Shown here: one piece after another, positions 8,672-17,683 of the stretch
Layout: each line of letters begins with the position of its first letter
Position numbering within the stretch: the first letter of the stretch is position 1
Source: an uncultured Verrucomicrobia subdivision 3 bacterium
Lineage (GTDB): Bacteria; Verrucomicrobiota; Verrucomicrobiia; Limisphaerales; UBA11358
Direction of reading: 5' to 3'
DNA: 47,613 nucleotides
Assembly: GCA_903917705.1 (NCBI GenBank)
Contig: CAIXBQ010000129.1
Location: 1 to 47,613, forward strand
Position numbers and translations under genes: made by a program
The notes under the pieces: generated by a model
What the model saw: the letters and a program-made list of their open reading frames with translations, nothing else
Databases searched by the model: none
Told to the model about the DNA's origin: nothing

Positions 8672-9537
8672 TGAAGTTTCCGCCGCTGCTTGCGCTTGTC
8701 GCGCTGCTGGCGCTGGCGTTCACGCTGGCGACCGGCCTCGCCCCGCGCGCCGGCGACTGGAGCCGCCGCGACCAGTCCGGCAACCTTTTCGGCCTGATGT
8801 TCGGCGACGGCCGCAAGCTGTTCGCCAACCAATTCTTCACCATGGCCGACGTTTATTTCCATAGCGGCTATTATCCGTCCGTGTTTGACAAGCGCGGGGC
8901 CGAGGAAAAGGAAATCATCTCCGCCAGCCACGGCCGGAAGGAGACCGAAGACGACGAGAAGAACGAGGATTTCCTTGGCAAACCGAAGGACTGGATTGAC
9001 GCCTTCGGCCGCCATTTCCGGATCACCCAGCACACGCACCTGGAGCATCACACCGAGCGCGAGATCCTCCCGTGGCTCCGCCTCGCCGCCGATCTCGATC
9101 CGCAAAAGATCGACACCTTCACCGTCGGCGCGTTTTTCCTGCGCGAGCATCTGGGCCGTCCGGACCAGGCGGAGGCGTTTCTGCGCGAAGGCCTGCGCCA
9201 CAATCCTGGCAACTGCGAACTCCTGTTCGAGCTCGGCCGGCTGTATCACGAAAGCTCCCACGACCTCGACCGCGCCCGCAACGTCTGGGAACTCGGCGTG
9301 AATAAATATCTCGCCCTGCCGCCGGCGCAGATGAAGGACGACCGGCTCGTCTTCGAGGAGCTCGTCGTCAACCTGGCGCACTTGGAGGACGAGGCCGGCA
9401 ACTACGGCCAGGCCATCAACTGGTATCAAGCCGCCCAGAAAGTCTCGCCCAACCCCGCCGCCCTGCAGGTGCACATCGACGAGCTCCGGAAAAAACTCGC
9501 CGCGCTCGTTCCCGTCGCCCCCGGGAACCTGTATTGA
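8671..9537 (+). CDS. TPR-repeat protein, membrane-anchored or secreted
   Basis: 288 residues. The start ATG overlaps the permease stop as TGATG. The N-terminus has a hydrophobic segment (residues about 5-25), possibly an uncleaved anchor. Three or so TPR-like helix pairs are visible, with the characteristic spacing in DPQKIDTFTVGAFFLREHLG, DQAEAFLREGL and YGQAINWYQAAQK. The middle carries a Glu/Asp-rich stretch near residues 75-105. A partner role for the ABC transporter is inferred only from the coupling. Confidence 0.85.
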   Translation: MKFPPLLALVALLALAFTLATGLAPRAGDWSRRDQSGNLFGLMFGDGRKLFANQFFTMADVYFHSGYYPSVFDKRGAEEKEIISASHGRKETEDDEKNEDFLGKPKDWIDAFGRHFRITQHTHLEHHTEREILPWLRLAADLDPQKIDTFTVGAFFLREHLGRPDQAEAFLREGLRHNPGNCELLFELGRLYHESSHDLDRARNVWELGVNKYLALPPAQMKDDRLVFEELVVNLAHLEDEAGNYGQAINWYQAAQKVSPNPAALQVHIDELRKKLAALVPVAPGNLY

Positions 9538-9542
9538 CCGAT

Positions 9543-9611
9543 GGTGGGGCGAGCGTCCGCGCGAGCCGTTTTGCCACCGCCATCCCCGCTCGCGGGTACG
9601 CTCGCCCCACC
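9543..9611. repeat. Palindromic repeat element between the TPR gene and hisB
   Basis: Arms of 24 bases (GGTGGGGCGAGCGT... and its near-perfect inverse ...ACGCTCGCCCCACC) surround a 21-base loop. The first 11 bases of an arm recur at 10678-10688. It may also act as a terminator but has no T-run. Confidence 0.8.
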
Positions 9612-9677
9612 GTGGTAAAATTGCCACCGCGCAATTCCGCGTGGTCTTTCCGCCGCCGCTCTGGTTAAATTTCCGCG

Positions 9678-10337
9678 ATGAAAGCCCGGTCATCCCAAAT
9701 CAAACGCCACACCCTGGAAACCCGCATCTCCGTCCGCCTCAACCTGGACGGCGCCGGCCGGTCCAAAATCCGCACCGGCATCCCCTTCTTCGACCACATG
9801 CTCACGCTCTTTGCCAAGCATGCCACCGTGGACCTGGATTTGCGTTGCGACGGCGACCTCGCCGTGGACGCCCACCACACCGTGGAAGACTGCGGCATCG
9901 CCCTCGGCCAGGCCGTCGCCACCGCCCTCGGCGACAAGCGCGGCATCTGCCGCTACGGCCACGGCTTTGATCCGCGCAATCCCTTCACCGGTGAAGCCTA
10001 TGTGCCGATGGACGAATGCCTCGCCCGCTGCGTCGTGGATTTCAGCGGCCGCCCCTATCTCGTCTGGCGCGGGCTGGACAAATTTTCCATGAAGATCACC
10101 GATGCCGAGAAGCGCCAGGACATGTCCAGCGCCTTCCGGTTCGGCCTCGCCCGCGAATTTTTCCAGGGCTTCACCAACGAGGCCCGGTGCAACCTCCATC
10201 TCGAACTCCTCTACGGCGACGAACCGCACCACATCGTCGAGGCGCTGTTCAAGGCCTTTGCCCGCGCCGTGGACGCCGCGCGCCGGCACGACCCGCGCAT
10301 CGCCGGCCGGCTGCCCAGCACCAAGGGCAAGCTGTAA
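9678..10337 (+). CDS. hisB: Imidazoleglycerol-phosphate dehydratase
   Basis: 219 residues. It dehydrates imidazole-glycerol phosphate to imidazole-acetol phosphate in histidine synthesis. The metal-binding motifs are in place: FFDHML (37-42), AHHTVEDC (65-72) and HHIVEALFKAFARA near 190, with the usual LPSTKG end. Compared with the usual enzyme, about 11 extra residues lie between RYG and VPMDE. The DNA of that loop contains a perfect 14-bp palindrome, CTTCACCGGTGAAG (9983-9996). It is a monofunctional enzyme with no phosphatase domain. No other his genes are adjacent. Confidence 0.97.
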   Translation: MKARSSQIKRHTLETRISVRLNLDGAGRSKIRTGIPFFDHMLTLFAKHATVDLDLRCDGDLAVDAHHTVEDCGIALGQAVATALGDKRGICRYGHGFDPRNPFTGEAYVPMDECLARCVVDFSGRPYLVWRGLDKFSMKITDAEKRQDMSSAFRFGLAREFFQGFTNEARCNLHLELLYGDEPHHIVEALFKAFARAVDAARRHDPRIAGRLPSTKGKL

Positions 10338-10371
10338 TACCCTCCCGCGATCCTGCCCGGCCCGCGCCGCC

Positions 10372-10581
10372 GCCTGACCGGACCGTGAACCCTCCTGACC
10401 GGCGGGCCCTTCATCCTGACCGGCGCACGCATCATCCTGTCAGGAGCGCGGGCTATCCTGACCGGCGGACGAACCATCCTGACCGGAGCACGCGTCCTCC
10501 CGTCAGGAGCGAGGGCCATCCTGACCGGCGGACAGGCAATCCCGTCAGGAGCACGCATCATCCTGACCGGAGAGAGGGCAA
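10372..10581. repeat. 21-bp tandem repeat, ten units
   Basis: Ten consecutive units of exactly 21 bases. The core is TCCTGACCGG, followed by a variable tail; some units carry CCTGTCAGG or CCCGTCAGG instead. The period is a multiple of three, so the reading frame is open on both strands with a seven-residue period. I see no start or signal that makes it a gene. A weaker unit precedes it (10351-10371) and another follows it (10582-10602). Confidence 0.95.
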
Positions 10582-10602
10582 TCCGGACAGAAATTTAGGG
10601 GG

Positions 10603-10839
10603 AAACAGTCAGAGAACCGCCTTATTTTCAACACCTTCCGCAAGAATTGTCAAAAATCGACAGTTTGGGCTGCCTCTGGTGGGGCGAGGCTACCGACGAG
10701 CCGGGGGAAAAGGGAAAATTTGTGGTTCGACGGCTTACCATCGCCGCCGCCTTGGTAGGAGACGAGGTGACGAGACTCTAAGAGAAGAAAAGTTAGAACA
10801 CCTCAAGTTGTCCCGGTTAACCGCTGACTTTACCTCCAG
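10603..10839. other. Intergenic region before the CNNM genes
   Basis: No gene supported. It contains a half copy of the GGTGGGGCGAG element at 10678-10688 and a segment with GGTAGGAGACGAGG near 10753, which resembles interspersed repeat text. The remainder shows nothing clear. Confidence 0.5.
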
Positions 10840-10870
10840 CCGCAATCCCGTTCGCGGGGTTGCGGTTTTT
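10840..10870 (+). terminator. Terminator with UUCG tetraloop
   Basis: An 11-bp stem, CCGCAATCCCG with CGGGGTTGCGG, closed by TTCG, followed by TTTTT. It would end transcripts from the hisB side, and lies 66 bases upstream of the CNNM cluster. Confidence 0.9.
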
Positions 10871-10935
10871 CGTTTCCGCGCGCCGCCGGCGGAATTGCCC
10901 TTTTCCGCCCTGCCGTTTGCGCTTATGCTGGCCGC

Positions 10936-12156
10936 GTGGAGACGGCGATGGCCTTGGTGATTCTGGTGTTCGCGGGCGCGAGTTTCTTCTTCGCGCTGGC
11001 GGAGACGGCGCTGTTTTCCCTGAACAACTGGCAGGTGGCGCAACTGGCCGAAAAACATCCCCGCGCCGGCCGGATCGCGGCCGAACTGCTGGAACGCCCG
11101 CAGGATCTCCTCGCCACGCTCGCGCTCGGCAACACGTTCGCCAACGCCGCCATCCTGGCCGCCGCCCTCCGCATGGTGTTCGCCGCGCACTGGGCGCTGG
11201 CGTTCACGATGCTGGCCGTGGCCGCCGTGGTCCTGCTCATCGGCGAGGTGCTGCCCAAGACGCTCGCGGTGCGGCAGCCGGAATACTGGGCGCTCCGCGT
11301 GGCGTGGCCGCTGCTGGCGTTTCGCCGGCTTACCAAGCCGTTCTACCGCGCCGCGCAGTGGACGAACGCGGCGATCCTCAAGCAGGCCGCCGCCAAATCC
11401 GCGCCGCCCGCCGCCGTCACGGAGGCGGAATACCAGGAACTGCTCGAACTCGCCTGGCAGCAGGGCACGCTGGAGGAGTCGGAGCGCGAAATCATCCTGC
11501 AAATCATCAGCCTCGACCGCCGCACGGCCCGCGATGTGATGCGCCCCCGCGCCGGCATGACGTGTGTTTCCGACGACGCGACGGTGGCGGACATGCTCGC
11601 GGTGGCGCGCCAATCCAAACACCGCCGCCTGCCGATCTATGATGAAACGCCGGACACCATCGTCGGCATCCTGAACACGCGGGCGCTGCTGCTCGATCCC
11701 CAGGCGGATCTGGCGGAGGTGATTGAATTTCCGTCGTTCGTGCCGGAATCCATGAATCTGCTCCAGCTGTTCCGCGCGCTGCAAAAGCAGCAGCGCGGCC
11801 TGGCCATCGTGCTGGATGAATTCGGCGGCGCCGCCGGGCTGGTGACGATGGAGGACATCCTCGGCGGCATTGTCGGCAAGATCCACGCCACGGCCGAACC
11901 GCAGGGGTTTGTGCTGGAAAAGCTGGCCGCGGGCCGGTGGCGCGTGAACGGCACGATGCGCCTGGAGGATTTCCGCCGCGAATTTCCCGCGCTGCCCGAC
12001 GTGGCCGAGGTGGAGACGATGGGCGGCCTGCTCACGCATCTGCTCGGCGTGGTGCCGGATAACGGCGAATCCGCAACCTTTGCCGGCCTGAAACTCACGG
12101 CCCAGGGAACCGACGAGCGGCGCGTGCGCGAACTGCTGGTGCAACAACTGAAATGA
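10936..12156 (+). CDS. CNNM/CorC-type membrane protein 1 (DUF21, CBS pair, CorC_HlyC)
   Basis: 406 residues. It starts at a GTG at 10936; an ATG at 10948 is an alternative. The first 140 residues carry three or four membrane segments of the DUF21 (CNNM) domain, with FALAETALFSLN and LLIGEVLPKTLAVRQP. A CBS-domain pair follows (about 190-320), containing RDVMRPRAGM and LDEFGGAAGLVTMEDIL. A C-terminal CorC_HlyC domain ends the protein. The family is linked to divalent-cation transport, mainly Mg, and to cobalt resistance. It overlaps the next gene by ATGA. Confidence 0.93.
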   Translation: METAMALVILVFAGASFFFALAETALFSLNNWQVAQLAEKHPRAGRIAAELLERPQDLLATLALGNTFANAAILAAALRMVFAAHWALAFTMLAVAAVVLLIGEVLPKTLAVRQPEYWALRVAWPLLAFRRLTKPFYRAAQWTNAAILKQAAAKSAPPAAVTEAEYQELLELAWQQGTLEESEREIILQIISLDRRTARDVMRPRAGMTCVSDDATVADMLAVARQSKHRRLPIYDETPDTIVGILNTRALLLDPQADLAEVIEFPSFVPESMNLLQLFRALQKQQRGLAIVLDEFGGAAGLVTMEDILGGIVGKIHATAEPQGFVLEKLAAGRWRVNGTMRLEDFRREFPALPDVAEVETMGGLLTHLLGVVPDNGESATFAGLKLTAQGTDERRVRELLVQQLK

Positions 12157-13142
12157 GCATCTACCTGCCATCTTTTTTCGCCCTGCTGCTGTGCCTGCTG
12201 CTGTCGTTCCTGCTGTCGGGCATGGAGGCGGGCGTGTTTGCGCTGAACCGGCTGCGCGTGCGGCGGCTGGCGCGCACCGGCAACCGGCAGGCGCAGATCC
12301 TGCACGGCTTCCTCGAACAGCCGGAGAAATTCCTTTGGACCATCCTCGTCGGCAACACGCTGGTGAATTTTCTCATTCTCGGCTGGGTCATCGAGCAATT
12401 GCACGAGCATTTCGCCGGGCGGCTGTTTCTCATCGTGACGCTGCTGGCGGCGGTCGTGTTTTTGTTCTACGCCTTTTTTGATCTGCTGCCGAAAATGCTG
12501 TTCCGCTCGTATCCGAACCGGCTGTGCCTGTCCACGGCCAAGGTTTTCCGGCTGGCCAGCCTGGTGCTAAGCCCGGTGGTGTTCATCGTCGAGGGCGTGT
12601 CGCTGGCGGTGTTGCGCTGGACCGGCGCGCGGGCGTTCACGGGCCGGCTCTTCGGCAACCGCGAGGAAATGCGCGCCGTGATGGCCGAGGCGGCGCAGGC
12701 GCTCACCACCGAGGAACACGCGATGGTCAACCGCGTTCTGGACTTGCAGCATTTCACCGTCGCGCAAATCACCGTGCCCCTGGCAAAAACCTTTTCCGTC
12801 GCCGCCGGCTCGCCGCTGCGCGAGGCGCTGGCCCTGGCGCGGGAAAAAAACCTGTCGCGGCTGCCGGTCTGGGAGACGCGCGACGGAAAAAACCGGATTG
12901 CCGGCCTGCTGGAAGTGAGCCGGCTGCTCTTCCGCGAACAGCTCGACGCGAATAAACCGGTGGCGGAATTCATGTCGCCCGCACTGTTCATCGACGAGGA
13001 CACGCGGCTGGAAATAGCGCTGCGGCGGCTGCAGCGCGCCGGGCAGCGGCTGGCCATCGTGCTGGCGCGCGACCGCCGCGAGGCGGGCGTGGTCGCGCTG
13101 GAGGACATTTTGAAACTGATGTTCGGCGAGGTGAAACTATGA
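12153..13142 (+). CDS. CNNM/CorC-type membrane protein 2, lacking the C-terminal domain
   Basis: 329 residues, the shortest of three tandem paralogues. It has the DUF21 membrane domain (LLSGMEAGVFALN, LLPKMLFRSYP) and a CBS pair (about 190-325). It ends straight after the second CBS (GVVALEDILKLM), so the CorC_HlyC domain is absent. The gene overlaps both neighbours by ATGA, so the three are probably one translation unit. A heteromeric partner role is possible. Confidence 0.9.
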   Translation: MSIYLPSFFALLLCLLLSFLLSGMEAGVFALNRLRVRRLARTGNRQAQILHGFLEQPEKFLWTILVGNTLVNFLILGWVIEQLHEHFAGRLFLIVTLLAAVVFLFYAFFDLLPKMLFRSYPNRLCLSTAKVFRLASLVLSPVVFIVEGVSLAVLRWTGARAFTGRLFGNREEMRAVMAEAAQALTTEEHAMVNRVLDLQHFTVAQITVPLAKTFSVAAGSPLREALALAREKNLSRLPVWETRDGKNRIAGLLEVSRLLFREQLDANKPVAEFMSPALFIDEDTRLEIALRRLQRAGQRLAIVLARDRREAGVVALEDILKLMFGEVKL

Positions 13143-14443
13143 ACCATTGGGCCGCGCTCATGGATGACGCCTTGAAGCTGCTCGCCGTCGCGCTGCTGGT
13201 GGCGCTGAACGCCTTTTTTGTCGCGGCTGAACTGGCGTTCGTCCGCATCCGCGACACGCAGCTGGCATCGCTCGCCGCCCGCGGCCACCGCCGGGCGGGC
13301 AAGGCGCGGCACATCGTCGCACACATCGACTCCTATATCGGCGCGACGCAGTTCGGCATCACCCTCGCAAGCATGGCGATGGGGGTGCTGGTGGAACCGG
13401 TCTTCCGCGCGCTGCTGGAACCGCTGTTCCCGCTGCTGAAAATCACCGCCGACAGCACGCAAAGCACCGTCGCCATCGCCGTCGGTTTTTTTGTCAATTG
13501 CTACCTGCTCATCATTGCGGGCGAGCTGGTTCCGAAGGCCATTGCCATCCGGCGCACGCTGGCAACCGCGCTGTGGACGGCCAGCCCGCTGGATTGGTTC
13601 TACCGGATTTCGTATCCGTTCATCTGGGTGCTGCACCACTCATCGCTGTTCGTCTTGCAGCGGCTCGGATTCCCTGACGCGGGCCAGCGCGATGATCATT
13701 CCGAGGAGGAGCTGCGCCTCGTGCTCGCATCCAGGCAAGGCTCGGCGGACCAGCGCAACCTGATCTTGAACGCGCTCGACCTGCGGCACCGCACCGCGCG
13801 AGAGGTGATGCGTCCGCGCAACGAAATCACCGCATTCGACGCCACCGCGCCCATCGCAGAATGCCTGGCGCTGGCGGAGAAAACGCGTTACTCGCGCTTC
13901 CCGATCTGCGAGGGCGGCAATCCGGACAGGATGCTCGGCGTGGTTCACATCAAGGATTTGTATGCCTGGCGCGAGCGGGCGAAGACCGCGGCGGATTTGC
14001 TGCCGGCCGCGCGAAAATTATTTTACGTCCCCGAAACCGCGTCGCTCGACCGGCTGCTCCGGCGCTTTCTCGACCGGAAATCCCACTTTGCCGTGGTGGT
14101 GGACGAATTCGGCGGAACCGTCGGCGTCGTGACCCTGGAGAACACCATCGAAGCGCTCGTCGGGCAGATTCAGGACGAATTCGACGCGGAGAAATCCGAG
14201 CTGTCGCGCCTCAGCGAACACTCATGGGACGCCGCCGGCACCCTGGCGTTGCATGAGCTTGAAAAAATCACCGGCCCGGTCGCGCACGATGAAAACACCA
14301 CGACTGCCAGCGGCTGGGTCACGGAAAAGCTCGGCGGGTTTCCCAAGCCCGGCGACGTGGTGACTGTGAATGGCTTTGAATTGTGCGTGCAGGAAATGGA
14401 CGGACCGCGCGTGGCAAAATTAAAAGTATCGCAAAAGAAATGA
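13139..14443 (+). CDS. CNNM/CorC-type membrane protein 3
   Basis: 434 residues with the full set: DUF21 (AFFVAAELAFVRIR, GELVPKAIAIR), CBS pair with AREVMRPRNEI and DEFGGTVGVVTLEN, then CorC_HlyC (WVTEKLGGFPKPGD). It is the best match of the three to the classical hemolysin-C/CorC family, but the name does not imply a toxin; cation transport or its control is the better guess. It ends one base before a convergent gene. Confidence 0.93.
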   Translation: MNHWAALMDDALKLLAVALLVALNAFFVAAELAFVRIRDTQLASLAARGHRRAGKARHIVAHIDSYIGATQFGITLASMAMGVLVEPVFRALLEPLFPLLKITADSTQSTVAIAVGFFVNCYLLIIAGELVPKAIAIRRTLATALWTASPLDWFYRISYPFIWVLHHSSLFVLQRLGFPDAGQRDDHSEEELRLVLASRQGSADQRNLILNALDLRHRTAREVMRPRNEITAFDATAPIAECLALAEKTRYSRFPICEGGNPDRMLGVVHIKDLYAWRERAKTAADLLPAARKLFYVPETASLDRLLRRFLDRKSHFAVVVDEFGGTVGVVTLENTIEALVGQIQDEFDAEKSELSRLSEHSWDAAGTLALHELEKITGPVAHDENTTTASGWVTEKLGGFPKPGDVVTVNGFELCVQEMDGPRVAKLKVSQKK

Positions 14444-14444
14444 G

Positions 14445-15233
14445 TCACCACTTCGCGCCGCGAATGGAAAAGACCATGACCGCGGCGGCGAGGATTGCGT
14501 CCACCACCGCCGCCGACCACAGCCCCGCCTGCGCCGACCCGGCGGCAAAGAACAGAATCGCGCCCAACCACAGCACCAAGGGTGCGAAGTCGGGCGTGCT
14601 GGGGTTGCCCGGCTGTTTTCTGATGAGATAAGGCATGACGAACGCGAGGATGATAAGTGACACCGCCAGCCAGCCGAGCAAACCCAGCGGCGAGACACCA
14701 TGCCAGGTGACCGCGATTTTCGTCGGCTGCCAGAGCCAGAGACGCTTCACATGGCCGGCGAAAGGTTCCAGCGCGAGGTCGAACCCAACCGACAGGATGG
14801 TGGTGAGGCTAAGCAGCCACAGGCCGTAGTTTTTCACCTTGCGCCACGGCCGTAAAATCAGGCGCACAACGCCGCGCGAATTGAAAATGACCACCACCCA
14901 CAGCAGGGGCAGAGTCCACGGCACGGTGTTGAACAACTTTGGCCCGGCGGTTTCGCCGAACGTGACCGGACCAAACGGCAGGCCGGTCCGCTCGCTCAAG
15001 CCGTGCGCCGCGCCGCCGATGAGCGCGGCGATGAACGCGGCGAAGGCGATGCTTTCCACCGGCAGCTGCCGCGTGAGCGCAGTGATGCTGGCGATGGCGG
15101 CCAACGCAATGATGAAACCGTCGAGTGCGGCAAACAGTTTGGGAGAAATCAGGACAATGGCAGCCAAGACCCCCACCGTGGCAGTAATTGTCCAGTGCAG
15201 CCCGTTCAGGATTTTAGAGGCAGACAGTCCCAT
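14445..15233 (-). CDS. Carotenoid biosynthesis protein (CruF/DUF422-like)
   Basis: 262 residues with about seven membrane segments. The segment HGLSERTGLPFGPVTFGE followed by GPKLFNTVPWTLPLLW matches the family of C50/C40 carotenoid hydratases (CruF, PF04240). GFDLALEPFA and a Trp-rich loop further on support it. Start is the ATG at 15233. Convergent with the CNNM operon and divergent from the next gene. The exact carotenoid cannot be assigned; no phytoene synthase or desaturase is in the window. Confidence 0.75.
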   Translation of the reverse strand: MGLSASKILNGLHWTITATVGVLAAIVLISPKLFAALDGFIIALAAIASITALTRQLPVESIAFAAFIAALIGGAAHGLSERTGLPFGPVTFGETAGPKLFNTVPWTLPLLWVVVIFNSRGVVRLILRPWRKVKNYGLWLLSLTTILSVGFDLALEPFAGHVKRLWLWQPTKIAVTWHGVSPLGLLGWLAVSLIILAFVMPYLIRKQPGNPSTPDFAPLVLWLGAILFFAAGSAQAGLWSAAVVDAILAAAVMVFSIRGAKW

Positions 15234-15357
15234 TCACTTTTCTGGACAGTGCAAAATTTTCCGGCGGCGGGCAAACCCGAAATTGTCATTTTTCCGCATT
15301 AATTGGGCGGCGTGAATTGCCTTGAGGGCAGGCATCGGATTTGCTCTGCTCAACCGC

Positions 15358-15804
15358 ATGACTCTCGACGAAACCAGTGAACAGATCAAGGCTTGTGCGG
15401 AACAGATGAATGTGCGCTATGGCGGCGTGGTGTTTGACGAGTGGGCGGTGGTGTCGCTTGCGGAAAACAAGGCGCGCGTGCTGGCCTATACCGGGCCGCG
15501 CAATGACGACTTCCTGAAAAACTTCGTGCGCGACCTCGGCACGCTCCGCACGGCGCTGCTCGGCGGGCAGCACGGCGCCGGCGACTTTGAATTTGCCCGG
15601 CACGGCGTGGGCACGGACATCGAGGCGTTTCTGGTGCTGGGCAGCGGCTTGTACCTCATCTGCAACAACACGCGTGATTCCATGGATGGCATTGCAAAAA
15701 ACCCGCGCTGGCTCGGCGCACAGGTGCCGTTTGCGGAGTTTGCCGACAAAATTCGCGCCAATCCGCTGGCGGTTTCCTGGGACACCCGGCATTTGTCCCG
15801 CTGA
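15358..15804 (+). CDS. Conserved hypothetical protein
   Basis: 148 residues from the ATG at 15358; an in-frame upstream start at 15322 adds twelve residues. The sequence has FDEWAVVSL, LAYTGPRNDDF, GDFEFARHG and YLICNNT, and appears soluble with no signal peptide. It reads like a small alpha/beta (roadblock-like size) protein, but I do not recognise the family and give no function. Confidence 0.75.
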   Translation: MTLDETSEQIKACAEQMNVRYGGVVFDEWAVVSLAENKARVLAYTGPRNDDFLKNFVRDLGTLRTALLGGQHGAGDFEFARHGVGTDIEAFLVLGSGLYLICNNTRDSMDGIAKNPRWLGAQVPFAEFADKIRANPLAVSWDTRHLSR

Positions 15805-15860
15805 AATGAAGCAAGCGGACCGGAGCAATTAACCATCCGGCGCGACCGCGGCCCGCGCGG

Positions 15861-16499
15861 CTAATTGGCCGTCCACTTGTATGCGTAGCCGGCGGGCGGT
15901 TCGTAGCGAAAGGGAAAGTTCTCGAGGCCGCCGTTGCCGTTCCAGAAAATCCTAAGGTAGCTGACGTGACCGTCCACGAAGCCGGCTTCGGCCTGCGCGT
16001 CAAAATGCTGCCGGCCCTGCGGCTAGAGATTGTGCCAGCTCACAGCCAAGCCGCCGGCGATCTCGCCGACCAGCGCCGTTTTGGAGGGTTCCCGCACGGT
16101 GGCCAGCTTCCGGCCGGCCAGCCCGAATTCTCCGTTCCCGCGGTCAATTCCGTTGAAACCGTAGCTGGAAAAATGCGCCAGGGCGGACAGGAAAAAGCCC
16201 GTTTCCACCGGGCAGTCGAACAAGGCGAGGTTGGACTGCACCTCCGGCGGCAAGCCGAGATACTGCGGGAGGCAGTCCTTGTAGGCGTAATAGATCTCGT
16301 TGGTGAAATAATTCATCTGGTCGCCGTGGTCATCCGTGTAGAGGTGGAAAGCGAAACCGATCTGGCGGATGTTACTGGCACACACTGCCCGTTTGGCGGC
16401 CGCCTTGGATGCCGCCAGCGCCGGCAGCAGCAGCGCGGCGAGAATGCCAATGATGGCGATCACCACCAGTAATTCAATCAGGGTGAATGCGTGTTTCAT
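15861..16499 (-). pseudogene. Prepilin-type protein broken by an in-frame TAG
   Basis: From the ATG at 16499 the frame gives [20 protein letters not shown], a classic prepilin leader and helix, and continues for 158 residues to a TAG at 16023-16025. The same frame then goes on for 54 residues and closes at a TAG at 15861-15863. The tail has the family's usual end (HFDAQAEAGFVDGHVS, then YRYEPP-like and YKWTAN), so the internal TAG interrupts a natural 213-codon gene. The likely parent codon is CAG or TGG. It could be a nonsense mutation, a sequencing error, or rarely readthrough. Confidence 0.8.
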
Positions 16500-16523
16500 G
16501 TCCAGCCGGTTTTGAAACCTCGT

Positions 16524-17573
16524 TCAACTCAACAGCCCTTTCCACAAAAAATAACCGTAGCTGCCGACCAGCGCCAGGCCCGCAAGGCGCGGCAGTTTGC
16601 CAAACAGCGAAACAAACAGGAAATGCGCCAGCGTCGCGCTCAACAAGATGACCATGCCGGCATGGAAAAAGGCCGGCAGCACCAAGGGACGATACAGCGC
16701 ATAAATGCCGAGACATAGCGGAATGGAGACATGCGCGTCGCCGACCTGCGAGGTGTAGACGACTTCCGGCTGTCTGCGCCAGCCGTAATAAAACGCCAGC
16801 ACTGCGTTTGGCAGCACCATCAGCCAGCCGCTCAACCAGCCGAGATATTTCACGCTGATGAAGCCGTGGTGAATATGCGAAATCCACGCGACCAGCCAGC
16901 TGGTGCTGAGGTAAATGGCGTATGCGCCGGCCGCCAGCAGACCCAGATCCACCAGCAGCATCAGGCTGAAAATAGATTGGCCCTGGCGCACGTTCGACTT
17001 GAGTACCTCAAAAACATGGAAGCATTGCCAAAATAAAAACAGCCCCACCAGCACCAGTCCATCGTTGGAATCCAGCCGGCCCTTCCGGCCCATCACCCAG
17101 ACTACGCCGGTGAAAAATGCCACGGCCAACAGCGTCAGCAGCAGCGACAGCCGGTGCAGTTCCTGGGCGTTGCTGCCGGCTTTCGATTTCCTACCCGCAT
17201 CCTTTTTCTTCTTGGGCAACACGTTCAGACCCCAGATGACGGCGGGCAGGCCGAGCACCAGCGTCATGTTCGAGACGTTATTGACGAGCGAATTTGTCAT
17301 TACGTCCGCACCGGAGCCGCCGGTCTGGCCGAGGATAAAGGCGAAGATCAGATTGCCCATGCCGGAACAATATGGCATGACCAACGTGCCGAGAACGGTG
17401 CCCTCAAAGCCGCGCCCGCTCATCGCCTCCAGCCGCCAGATCATCAAGAAAGACGCCACAAGAAACAGCGCCAAGAACAGCCACGGCGCCAAGTGGCCCC
17501 GGGCTTCGATCCAATGGATGAACGGATTTAGCACGCCGCGCAGTCTAAATAAAAACATTTCCAGCGTGAACAT
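16524..17573 (-). CDS. Sodium/calcium exchanger-like cation antiporter
   Basis: 349 residues with about ten membrane segments and two related alpha-repeats, as in the CaCA (Na_Ca_ex) superfamily: the first around GTLVMPYCSGMGN and SLVNNVSNMTLVLG, the second around WLMVLPNAVLAFYY and DAHVSIPLCLGIYAL. The GNxxP-like core is degenerate, so the ion is uncertain. It lies 24 bases upstream of the broken prepilin gene on the same strand, but the functions appear unrelated. Confidence 0.75.
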   Translation of the reverse strand: MFTLEMFLFRLRGVLNPFIHWIEARGHLAPWLFLALFLVASFLMIWRLEAMSGRGFEGTVLGTLVMPYCSGMGNLIFAFILGQTGGSGADVMTNSLVNNVSNMTLVLGLPAVIWGLNVLPKKKKDAGRKSKAGSNAQELHRLSLLLTLLAVAFFTGVVWVMGRKGRLDSNDGLVLVGLFLFWQCFHVFEVLKSNVRQGQSIFSLMLLVDLGLLAAGAYAIYLSTSWLVAWISHIHHGFISVKYLGWLSGWLMVLPNAVLAFYYGWRRQPEVVYTSQVGDAHVSIPLCLGIYALYRPLVLPAFFHAGMVILLSATLAHFLFVSLFGKLPRLAGLALVGSYGYFLWKGLLS

Positions 17574-17630
17574 AAACCTGCGTCAACGTTGTTTTGGGGG
17601 GAAAACGGCGGAGATGCGCGGCAAAACGAT

Positions 17631-17661
17631 TTGACAGTTTTCAGGTTTAGCATCATCCTAT
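17631..17661 (+). promoter_or_regulatory. Weak candidate promoter of the riboswitch operon
   Basis: TTGACA at 17631-17636 is a full -35 match, but no good -10 lies at 17 bases; TCCTAT follows at about 19 bases. It is placed properly for a start just before the riboswitch. Confidence 0.35.
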
Positions 17662-17683
17662 CTGCATCCGTTTATTTGACGGA

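Noticed and set aside
10372..10581. CRISPR array
   Set aside because: Units are directly adjacent with no unique spacers, and no cas genes are near.
10016..10960. Protein with a seven-residue repeat across the minisatellite
   Set aside because: Starts inside hisB in another frame; the heptad is only a result of the 21-bp period.
10735..12171. Long minus-strand frame of 478 codons opposite the first CNNM gene
   Set aside because: His/Arg/Gln-rich translation without a recognisable domain; a shadow of a GC-rich gene with clear DUF21/CBS motifs on the other strand.
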